Assembly (NCBI GenBank): GCA_050946115.1
Contig: JBMNUF010000008.1
Span: 1 to 64,000 of the forward strand
Direction of reading: 5' to 3'
Length of the DNA stretch: 64,000 nucleotides
From: CAYFRC01 sp050946115
Lineage (GTDB): Bacteria > Bacillota > Clostridia > Christensenellales > Aristaeellaceae
In this document: piece after piece, positions 34,002-40,394 of the stretch
Layout of the letters: each line of letters begins with the position of its first letter
Position numbering within the stretch: position 1 is the first letter of the stretch
Notes under the pieces: generated by a model
Told to the model about the DNA's origin: nothing
Databases searched by the model: none
The model's input: only the letters and a program-made list of their open reading frames with translations
Translations under genes and position numbers: made by a program

Positions 34002-34556
34002 ATGGCGAAAATAAAGTACATCAGAGTTTCAACTACTCACCAGAACACAGATCGACAGGAACAGAACACACAAGACTTCGATAAAGTGTTCATTGATAAG
34101 ATTAGTGGAAAGAACACCAATAGGCCAGAGTTTCAGAAGATGATGGACTATGTGCGCGAAGGTGATGTAGTAGTCTTTGAGAGCTTTAGCAGGATCAGCA
34201 GAAGCCTCCCTGATTTGCTTAATATCCTTGATACCTTTGATAAAAAAGGTGTAGTGTGGTATAGTGAGAAAGAGAACATCAACACAGATGGAGCAACAGG
34301 ACGCTTGATTGTAGCTGTGTTGGGTGCTATTGGAGCTTATGAGCGAGAGATTAACGCAGAGCGCAGAGAGTATGGCTATAAGAAAGCTCTTGAAGCTGGA
34401 ACTGTAGGAAGACCCAAAGCAGAGATAACCCCAGCCTTTGAGCAGGCTTATGCTGATTGGAAAGCTGGTAAGATTAAAGCTGTTGAAGCAATGAAGCTGG
34501 CAGGGATGCCGAAAGCAACATTCTATAAGATGGCAAAGACAATGGAGGGGGCTTAA
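34002..34556 (+). CDS. serine resolvase/invertase
   Basis: The 184-residue protein is a small serine recombinase. The nucleophile is Ser10 in YIRVSTTHQNTDRQ; other family motifs are GDVVVFESFSRISRS (catalytic arginines) and GRLIVAVLGAIGAYERE. The C-terminal HTH (AVEAMKLAGMPKATFYKMA) binds DNA. Such enzymes resolve or invert DNA between res-type sites. GGAGG precedes the ATG by 8 bases, and a perfect promoter lies just upstream with an inverted repeat that could be its own site. Confidence 0.92.
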   Translation: MAKIKYIRVSTTHQNTDRQEQNTQDFDKVFIDKISGKNTNRPEFQKMMDYVREGDVVVFESFSRISRSLPDLLNILDTFDKKGVVWYSEKENINTDGATGRLIVAVLGAIGAYEREINAERREYGYKKALEAGTVGRPKAEITPAFEQAYADWKAGKIKAVEAMKLAGMPKATFYKMAKTMEGA

Positions 34557-34618
34557 AGCCCCTTCCAATAGGGCTGGATAATGAGTTGTCATTAGTGGAG
34601 GGAAAGGAAGAAAGCGCC

Positions 34619-35662
34619 ATGGCAAAGAATAGAGACTTGATTAAGGCAAAAGAACAAAAGAAAGATGAGTTTTATACCCAATTAACTGACATTGAAAAAG
34701 AAATGAAGCATTATACAGCTCATTTCAGAGGGAAAACTATTTTCCTTAATTGCGATGATCCAGAATACAGTAATTTCTGGTTGTATTTTCAGTTGAATTT
34801 CTATCAGTTAGGATTAAAAAAGCTGATTTCAACACATTATGAAGAAAACAAGCCCAGCTATAAAATGGAGATAGTAAGTACAAATAAAGATGATGGCCAA
34901 GCAGGAACACAGTTAGGAATACCTGATTATGTGAAAACACCATTGAAACAGAATGGTGATTTTAGAAGTCCAGAGTGTATTGAAATATTGAAAGAGGCTG
35001 ATATAGTAATTACAAATCCCCCTTTTAGTCTGTTCAGAGAATATGTGGCACAACTGATGGAGTATGATAAAAAGTTTATTATCATAGGAAATCAAAATGC
35101 GATTCATTATAAAGAGATTTTCCCACTATTGAGAGATAATAAAATGTGGATTGGTGTTTCAATACATAGTGGTGATAGAGAGTTTCAAGTGCCAGATGAT
35201 TATCCATTACAAGCCTCTGGATGGAGAGTGGATGAAGAAGGTAGGAAGTATATTAGAGTTAAGGGTATTAGGTGGTTCACAAATCTTGACTTTGAGGAAC
35301 GACATGAAGACATGTTGCTTTATAAGAGCTATTGTGAAAGTGAGTATCCTAAATACATAAACTATGATGCTATTGAAGTGAATAAGACAGCAGATATACC
35401 TTGTGATTATTATGGTGATATGGGTGTTCCTGATAACTTTATGGATAAATACAATCCAGAGCAATTTGTTATTGTAGGATTGGCAGAGGGTGAGTTGGGA
35501 AAAGAGATTGGATTTAGCGCCAACTTGACAGAAGAAGAATGTAAAGCGCTATCCAGAGAATACAAGCCATTCAGAAAAGGTAATCCCATATACAGAAAGA
35601 ATGATGGAACATTACACAAACCATTTGCGAGAATTATAATTAGGCGAAAGGAGCAAAACTGA
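34619..35662 (+). CDS. EcoRI-family adenine-specific DNA methyltransferase
   Basis: The 347-residue protein belongs to the EcoRI methylase family, which transfers a methyl group from SAM to N6 of adenine. The catalytic motif is NPPF at residues 133-136 (VITNPPFSLFREYV), preceded by the FLNCDDPEYSNFW segment at about 43-55 that is typical of this family. IGNQNAIHYKEIFPLL and GIRWFTNLDFEERHE are further family segments. The start at 34619 follows AAGGAAG. Its stop shares one base with the start of the DUF262-HNH gene, so methyltransferase and nuclease are produced from one message, as in a restriction-modification pair. Confidence 0.85.
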   Translation: MAKNRDLIKAKEQKKDEFYTQLTDIEKEMKHYTAHFRGKTIFLNCDDPEYSNFWLYFQLNFYQLGLKKLISTHYEENKPSYKMEIVSTNKDDGQAGTQLGIPDYVKTPLKQNGDFRSPECIEILKEADIVITNPPFSLFREYVAQLMEYDKKFIIIGNQNAIHYKEIFPLLRDNKMWIGVSIHSGDREFQVPDDYPLQASGWRVDEEGRKYIRVKGIRWFTNLDFEERHEDMLLYKSYCESEYPKYINYDAIEVNKTADIPCDYYGDMGVPDNFMDKYNPEQFVIVGLAEGELGKEIGFSANLTEEECKALSREYKPFRKGNPIYRKNDGTLHKPFARIIIRRKEQN

Positions 35663-36753
35663 TGAAGATACACCTTGAAGAAATCTCTGTGGCGGAGGTT
35701 GCTAATGGCTATTTAGATAGTGCTGAAAATGGTGTAGTCGCTTATGGTGGAAAGTTGAATGTGCGCCCTGCTTATCAAAGAGAGTTTATATATAAGGATA
35801 AGCAGAGAGATGAAGTTGTAAAGACCATCAAAAAAGGATTCCCTTTGAATGTGATGTATTGGGTAAAGAATGGTGAAGATAGCTATGAGATAATGGATGG
35901 ACAGCAAAGAACTATCAGCTTTTGCCAATACATCAAAGGTGAATACTCCATAGATTATCAGTATTTTCATAACCTGACAGGGGAAGAACAAGACCAGATC
36001 AAGAACTACAAGCTGATGGTTTATATCTGTGAGGGTACAGATAAAGAGACATTGGATTGGTTCAAGATCATCAACATAGCAGGAGAAGAATTGACCCAAC
36101 AGGAATTGAGAAATGCGATATACACAGGTGAATGGTTGGCAGATGCCAAGCGCCATTTCTCAAAGACTGGATGCCCTGCCTATGCCCTTTACAAAGACTA
36201 TTTTAGTGGGACAGCGATTAGACAGGACTATTTGGAAACTGCTATTAGCTGGATCGCAAGCAAGGAAGGGCAAGCTATTGAGGAGTACATGGCTATCCAT
36301 CAACATGACAAAAATGCCAATGCGCTCTGGCTTTATGTTCAAAGTGTGATGAATTGGGTGAAGGCCATATTCCCCCACTATCGCAAGGAAATGAAGGGCA
36401 TAGCATGGGGCTTGCTTTTCAACTCTTATGGAACATCAGATTATGACACAGATGCTTTTGAGGCGCGCATAGTCCAGCTCATGAGCGATGATGATGTAAG
36501 CAAGAAGTCTGGCATTTATGAATACCTGTTGGATGGTAAGGAAAAGCATTTGAGCATTAGAGCTTTTACCCCTTCTATGAAGCGCTCAGCATTTGAGCGC
36601 CAGAAGGGAAAGTGTAGTGTGTGCCAGAAGGTGTTTTCAATAGAGGAAATGGAAGCAGACCACATAACTCCATGGCATGCTGGAGGAAAAACAACGCCTG
36701 ATAATTGCCAGATGCTATGTAAGGATTGTAATAGGCACAAGTCTGGTAAATAA
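35662..36753 (+). CDS. DUF262 + HNH endonuclease
   Basis: The 363-residue protein has an N-terminal DUF262 (ParB/sulfiredoxin-like, GmrS-type) domain with VRPAYQREFIYKDKQRDE and the nucleotide motif IMDGQQRTISF, a helical middle, and a C-terminal HNH nuclease: CSVC at 318-321, catalytic Asp333-His334 in EADHITPWHAGG, and CKDCNRHKSG. DUF262 domains occur in GmrSD-type modification-dependent enzymes and other anti-phage nucleases. It starts within the stop of the EcoRI-family methyltransferase gene (TGATG). I infer a restriction or nick-type effector paired with that methylase. It is followed by a terminator. Confidence 0.85.
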   Translation: MKIHLEEISVAEVANGYLDSAENGVVAYGGKLNVRPAYQREFIYKDKQRDEVVKTIKKGFPLNVMYWVKNGEDSYEIMDGQQRTISFCQYIKGEYSIDYQYFHNLTGEEQDQIKNYKLMVYICEGTDKETLDWFKIINIAGEELTQQELRNAIYTGEWLADAKRHFSKTGCPAYALYKDYFSGTAIRQDYLETAISWIASKEGQAIEEYMAIHQHDKNANALWLYVQSVMNWVKAIFPHYRKEMKGIAWGLLFNSYGTSDYDTDAFEARIVQLMSDDDVSKKSGIYEYLLDGKEKHLSIRAFTPSMKRSAFERQKGKCSVCQKVFSIEEMEADHITPWHAGGKTTPDNCQMLCKDCNRHKSGK

Positions 36754-36759
36754 TTCTCA

Positions 36760-36795
36760 CAGGGTAGGTGATAAACCTGCCCTGTTTAATTTTAT
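36760..36795 (+). terminator. terminator after the DUF262-HNH gene
   Basis: CAGGGTAGGT and ACCTGCCCTG pair around GATAA, with one A-C mismatch, followed by TTTAATTTT. Confidence 0.85.
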
Positions 36796-37016
36796 TTCTT
36801 ATAGCAATATTATATCAAAATTTTATATAAAAATCAATTAAGGGAGATTTCCATACAGAGTCTATGAAGAACATTTGTTTATAGAAACGCTTTATTAGAC
36901 TGGGTGGAGGGGGGTATATTATGGGAAAAATTTAAAACATAATTCAATGATGGGTATGGTGTGGCTCACAGTCCCACCAAATCATTCTGTGATTCCTAAA
37001 GACGAAGTGGAACGAA

Positions 37017-37045
37017 TTGATTTTATAGAAAAATTTTGTTATAAT
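37017..37045 (+). promoter_or_regulatory. probable promoter for the small-gene cluster
   Basis: TTGATT and TATAAT are 17 bases apart. It lies about 95 bases upstream of the ribbon-helix-helix gene. Confidence 0.55.
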
Positions 37046-37139
37046 ATTGGTATGAAAGCAATGGACAAAAGACATTAACTAAATATCATTGAGATTCATT
37101 ATATAGTGGAAACACTAATAGAAAAATGGAGGTATTATT

Positions 37140-37280
37140 ATGGCTGACAAGAAAACAAAGGCATACAATATTCGATTTACTGAAAAGGAGTATCAGTATA
37201 TCAAACAATAGGCGGAGCTAAATCATTGCTCTATTTCACAGTATATCAGGATTGTTCTTTTGAAGGGGGCTGTTTTATAA
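37140..37280 (+). pseudogene. TAG-interrupted ribbon-helix-helix protein gene
   Basis: The frame starts at ATG 37140 with GGAGG 7 bases upstream and ends in TAA, giving 46 codons. The product ADKKTKAYNIRFTEKEYQYIKQ, TAG, AELNHCSISQYIRIVLLKG is a typical small ribbon-helix-helix DNA-binding protein (relaxosome/antitoxin type), continuous on both sides of the single TAG at 37209-37211. At that site relatives usually have a Lys or another polar residue. It is either a nonsense mutant or a recoded gene. Its TAA overlaps the ATG of the next gene. Confidence 0.6.
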
Positions 37281-37543
37281 TGAATACTAATAGCGCCCAT
37301 TGGCGGAGGATACAACATTAGATTTACAACATGACACACCCAGCGCAAGACGGCGATGAACTAACAAGGAGACTGTTTGAAGCAAAGAGTGATATGTGGA
37401 ATGAATATATTGAAAGCAAACAGTTTGAAAAGACAGAAGGAAAATTAGTGGAAAGAGTATTGGATAAAGTGAATGTTGAAATCGTTGATAAAGCAAGACC
37501 AGCTATTAAAGAATTATCGAAAGAATTAAATGAACTGTTGTAA
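37280..37543 (+). pseudogene. TAG-interrupted small helical protein gene
   Basis: The ATG at 37280 overlaps the stop of the preceding gene (TAATG) and follows AAGGGGG. After 13 codons there is a TAG (37319-37321), then an open stretch of 74 codons to TAA, with a second ATG at 37331 that has no ribosome site. The body is charged and helical (DMWNEYIESKQFEKTEGKLVE, KARPAIKELSKELNELL). If TAG is a stop, only a 71-residue protein from 37331 could be made. Function unknown. Confidence 0.5.
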
Positions 37544-37597
37544 GTAAAACATTGACGGCAATGACGGCAATGACAGTATGGAAGGGAGAAAGACGAA

Positions 37598-37948
37598 GTG
37601 GCCTCATGTAAGATATTCAAATATCCAAACCAGAAGTAGATTTCAATACACAAAGAATTGTGTGATGAAAACCACATCTACATGAGAACAAACATTAAAG
37701 CGATGTATCAAGCAATGAAAACATTTTCTGGATAGAAAGCACCATCTTTTGAACTGTGGTGTTATCTATCAGCCAACGCAAACAACTACACCTTTGCGTT
37801 AAGTCAAGTAGCAGTTGAAGAAGCTATAGGAATGAAAGCTGATGCCTATAAGACTGCTGTTAAAAACTTAATCGAAGAAGGATATTTGGTATTGAGAGAA
37901 GGTAATACAATCTATGACTTTTATGAGATGCCACATAAGCAACATTAA
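37598..37948 (+). pseudogene. TAG-interrupted winged-helix protein gene
   Basis: The frame from GTG 37598 (after AAGGGAG) to TAA 37946 is 117 codons and is broken by two TAG codons (37637 and 37733) but by no TAA or TGA. The reading ISIHKELCDENHIYMRTNIK, then KAPSFELWCYLSANANNYTF, ALSQVAVEEAIGMKADAYK and NLIEEGYLVLREGNTIYDFY is a convincing winged-helix DNA-binding domain like those of replication or control proteins on plasmids and islands. Conservation of the domain on both sides of both TAGs is the key point. Confidence 0.6.
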
Positions 37949-38114
37949 CACCTTCAAAAATGGTTATCAGCGATGGTAAAAACATGCTTCAAGCACCTTT
38001 TTAGAAAGGCTTCGAAAGCAATGAAAAGATGGTGCGAGCATTGAGAAATATTATAAAAAGAACATACGAAACTATCCCACAAACAATAGGGATATTCACA
38101 ATATGAATTATTAT

Positions 38115-38147
38115 GTGTAGCTTTATTTCAAAGCTACACTATTTTTG
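38115..38147 (+). terminator. intrinsic terminator inside the element
   Basis: GTGTAGCTTT and AAAGCTACAC form a perfect 10 bp stem around ATTTC, followed by TATTTTTG. Confidence 0.88.
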
Positions 38148-38161
38148 TATAGGAGTGATTG

Positions 38162-38602
38162 ATGGTGAATGACTATAAGGTTGGCGAAGAACTGGCAATT
38201 AAATGCCTACGCGCCCGAGGATTTTAGATAATAGATCAGAGGAACAATCCTGACTACTGGAAAAGAGACATTGATATTGTAGCTATAAAGGATGGAGTGA
38301 AAAACAACATAGAAATTAAGTGGGATAGCAGAATAGGAATTAGCAATGCCTACTTCTTTGAACTCTATACTGATATTGATAAAGACAAATTGGGATGGGC
38401 GAACTATACAGAAGCAGACTACATCTTTTATGGCGATAGTAGAAGCAAATATTTTTATGTATTCAAGAGCGCAGATATGCGCAGATATTTGGAGGAGCAT
38501 AAAGGCGAATACGAAACCAGAATAGCAAGCGACTATAAGCGAGATGGGACAGTAAGAAAGAGAGCATTAGGAGCTATTGTTCCTGTTGGAAAGTTTGATT
38601 AG
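38162..38602 (+). pseudogene. TAG-interrupted PD-(D/E)XK nuclease-like gene
   Basis: The frame begins at ATG 38162 (AGGAG upstream) and is interrupted by one TAG at 38225. Before it: MVNDYKVGEELAIKCLRARG. After it: IIDQRNNPDYWKRDIDIVAI and KNNIEIKWDS, giving the Asp ... Glu-x-Lys core of a PD-(D/E)XK nuclease domain, then a 100-residue tail. The frame ends at a TAG (38600); beyond it two more TAGs and then TGA at 38657 follow. Read as standard code, only an N-terminally clipped 101-residue product from 38297, without the catalytic Asp-ExK part being complete, could be made. Confidence 0.6.
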
Positions 38603-38699
38603 GTGGTAGGTGTGTAGAAAATTGATATTGAATAGCGATTGAACAATGCTGGATTTTGATATATAGTCAGACAAAAGTGTTGATAGAAGCGAAAGTGTA

Positions 38700-38728
38700 T
38701 TGACATTAGCATAATACATGGCTATAAT
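38700..38728 (+). promoter_or_regulatory. SigA promoter, exact consensus
   Basis: TTGACA and TATAAT are exactly 17 bases apart, 40 bases ahead of the start of the following small gene. Confidence 0.9.
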
Positions 38729-38768
38729 GTTTGATAGGGAAAAACCCAAGAGAAAGGAAGGTATCTCT

Positions 38769-39110
38769 ATGGCTATTGATATTACGAGCAAGGAAGCTAT
38801 TCGCAAGCTCACCCTCAAAGATTTGGTGGATGATGCTGTTGAGCGTAAAGACATTGAAGCTTTGCGCTATCTGGAAGATGAGAGTAGTAGAAAGGAAACT
38901 AAGACCAAGGCAGATGGAACTACCTATGAGGCCAATATCAACATCATTAAGATTCGTACTGGCTACTTGAAGAAGTTTTTAAACTATGTTCCCCAGAGTG
39001 AATTGAGCAAGGATGCTAAAAGCGCGCAACAGAAAGCCAAGAGGGAAAAGGAAAAGTCTGATATGTTCGCTACTGCTTTTAAGGCACTGAAAGGACAGAA
39101 GGACGAATAA
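38769..39110 (+). CDS. small charged protein of the element
   Basis: The protein has 113 residues, starts at ATG 38769 after AAGGAAGG, and has a consensus promoter. It is helical and highly charged (KEAIRKLTLKDLVDDAVERK, QQKAKREKEKSDMFATAF), with no cysteines or membrane segments. I do not recognise the family. It is the last gene before attR and is intact, unlike its neighbours to the left. A nucleic-acid-binding or accessory role is possible but unproved. Confidence 0.6.
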   Translation: MAIDITSKEAIRKLTLKDLVDDAVERKDIEALRYLEDESSRKETKTKADGTTYEANINIIKIRTGYLKKFLNYVPQSELSKDAKSAQQKAKREKEKSDMFATAFKALKGQKDE

Positions 39111-39265
39111 GCGCATTTTAAGGGCTTGTGATGATCCAATACCACATAGACAGTATAATCCTCATGAGCTGTCTTAAATGTGATTGTAGAGCCATTCAGA
39201 TGCCTTAAAGCGCAATCCCCTATTGAAGGGGTGGAGGAAGGGGCATACTGCAAAGGTATCTCCAA

Positions 39266-39305
39266 TTTGTGGCATTCCTTTAGTTTGTGGTAGAATTTGT
39301 GGTAT
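39266..39305 (+). repeat. right arm-type repeats (three copies of TTTGTGG)
   Basis: TTTGTGGCAT (39266), TTTGTGGTAG (39284) and TTTGTGGTAT (39296) lie about 60-100 bases inside attR and match the two repeats near attL. The region 39111-39365 holds no convincing gene; it also contains a small CCCCTATTGAAGGGG hairpin at about 39219-39233. Confidence 0.65.
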
Positions 39306-39365
39306 TTTGCGAGGCGAAATCCCAAAAAGTGCCGTAATTACAGGGCTTTTAGCTGTACAGACATT

Positions 39366-39380
39366 ATTGAGTGGGAGTAA
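39366..39380 (+). repeat. attR, right att core
   Basis: ATTGAGTGGGAGTAA differs from attL by one base, and both encode Ile-Glu-Trp-Glu-stop. DNA turns GC-richer directly to the right. This copy is presumably the original end of the host guaA gene. Confidence 0.85.
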
Positions 39381-39425
39381 AGCAATCAATGCGTATTCGA
39401 TGAAGCGCCAAAGGGGGGAACATTC

Positions 39426-40304
39426 ATGAACAACAAGGCGAAAGACTTGGGAAAAGTAGCTCTTGGCGTTGCCATGATGTTCGGCCTACACTGGCTGTAT
39501 GCAATCGTTCTAAGGCCGTACCTGCCTTTTTCGGAGGCTATAAAGGGCGTGGTCGGCCTTGCGGTACTGTACGGGCCGGGGCTGGGTCTGTTTGTTTTGA
39601 TTACGAAGAACGTATCCAAACATCCGTACGCCCACAAAGGAAAGGGCAAAGTCTCAATCAAAACCGTTTTCCTGTGTTTCCTGTTGCAATGCACCGCCTT
39701 TACGATCTTGAATGCCTTGACGATTGCAACTTCAGTTTTTGGCGGCGCCGGTTCTTCGGCCGATACGACGCCGATGACCGCCTCCATGCTGTTTATGCTG
39801 CTTTTGTTCAATCCCGTCGTCGAGGAGTTTGTCTTTAGGCACCTGTTTGCGACAAGGCTGCTACAGCACGGGGAGAGGCTTTATGTCTTGGCATCGGCGT
39901 ATTGCTTTGCCGTTGTGCATGGGGTATCTGTCGGCTTTGTGCACATTATTTATACATTTATCTTGGGTCTGATATGGGGATATCTCACGGTCAAATCGGG
40001 GAACCTTGTTTTGGCAATTGTTATGCATGCCGTGTCCAACCTGTTTAACGCCGTGATAATACAGCTGCTGCTTGACACTTCTTCAATGAATGCATTGGCA
40101 GCCTATTCCTTACTGATTGCGGCACTGGGCGTAATCGGCCTGATCTTGTTTTTCAAAAACAGAAAAGAAGCTGTCTTGGACGACGCTCCGGGGCTCATAG
40201 ACAAACAAGCCGTAAAAGATCTGTTCACCAACAAGGGCATTTTATTCTACACGGCACTGACCCTTGTTGCAATGGTGCTAAAAGGCGTCATTGTTTCCCT
40301 ATAA
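39426..40304 (+). CDS. CPBP-family (CAAX-like) intramembrane protease
   Basis: The 292-residue polytopic membrane protein carries all three CPBP/Abi motifs: EEFVFRHLF (EExxxR) at about 137-145, the histidine motif in FAVVHGVSVGF and HAVSNLFNA. These form the glutamate/histidine active site of intramembrane proteases; bacterial members process peptides or protect against bacteriocins. About eight membrane segments are visible. AAGGGGGG precedes the ATG. It is the first gene outside attR and its composition is intermediate between host and element. Confidence 0.85.
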   Translation: MNNKAKDLGKVALGVAMMFGLHWLYAIVLRPYLPFSEAIKGVVGLAVLYGPGLGLFVLITKNVSKHPYAHKGKGKVSIKTVFLCFLLQCTAFTILNALTIATSVFGGAGSSADTTPMTASMLFMLLLFNPVVEEFVFRHLFATRLLQHGERLYVLASAYCFAVVHGVSVGFVHIIYTFILGLIWGYLTVKSGNLVLAIVMHAVSNLFNAVIIQLLLDTSSMNALAAYSLLIAALGVIGLILFFKNRKEAVLDDAPGLIDKQAVKDLFTNKGILFYTALTLVAMVLKGVIVSL

Positions 40305-40394
40305 GTTGGTATACACCAAATAGAGTATGGTCGCTTCGACAAATGGAAGATATTCGAGGAAATGTGGCCCGAAGAGGGCAAAAAATGAAAAGAA
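40305..40394 (+). other. short remnant between CPBP and ApeA genes
   Basis: One frame reads EYGRFDKWKIFEEMWPEEGK to a TGA at 40385-40387, which looks like the last residues of a lost gene. It ends beside ATTGAGTGG (40394-40402), which matches the first nine bases of the att core. Confidence 0.3.

Larger units (their letters stand above)
36754..37139 (+). other. AT-rich stretch between HNH gene and small-gene cluster
   Basis: It begins with the HNH terminator. From 36842 to 37078 one frame reads openly (PYRVYEEHLFIETLY, a TAG at 36896, then TGWRGVYYG and, further on, SVIPKDEVERIDFIEKF) and ends in TAA. It could be a small gene starting at ATG 36950, or a longer one interrupted by TAG; I am not convinced that it is coding. 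A promoter for the next genes lies at 37017-37045. Confidence 0.4.
31839..39380. mobile_element. AT-rich integrative element inserted at guaA
   Basis: The element is about 7.5 kb, bounded by 14/15 bp direct repeats that both encode IEWE-stop. It starts with an outward-adjacent tyrosine integrase and has short TTTGTGG repeats inside both ends that look like integrase arm sites. Base composition drops sharply at both repeats compared with flanking DNA. Cargo: SLOG protein, small helical protein, serine resolvase, EcoRI-family methyltransferase, DUF262-HNH nuclease, a set of TAG-interrupted small genes and a small conserved-looking protein. No conjugation, capsid or relaxase genes are seen, so it is a small genomic island or a defective/mobilisable element. 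The guaA 3' end is a well-known integration site for islands. Confidence 0.85.

Noticed and set aside
36754..39365. Amber suppressor tRNA inside the element
   Set aside because: I looked for the T-loop motif GGTTCRANTCC and a cloverleaf with anticodon CTA and found none by eye. A tRNA search of the whole genome would be decisive.
39223..39429. Small plus-strand frame across attR
   Set aside because: It covers the arm repeats and the att core, has no ribosome site and no protein-like pattern.
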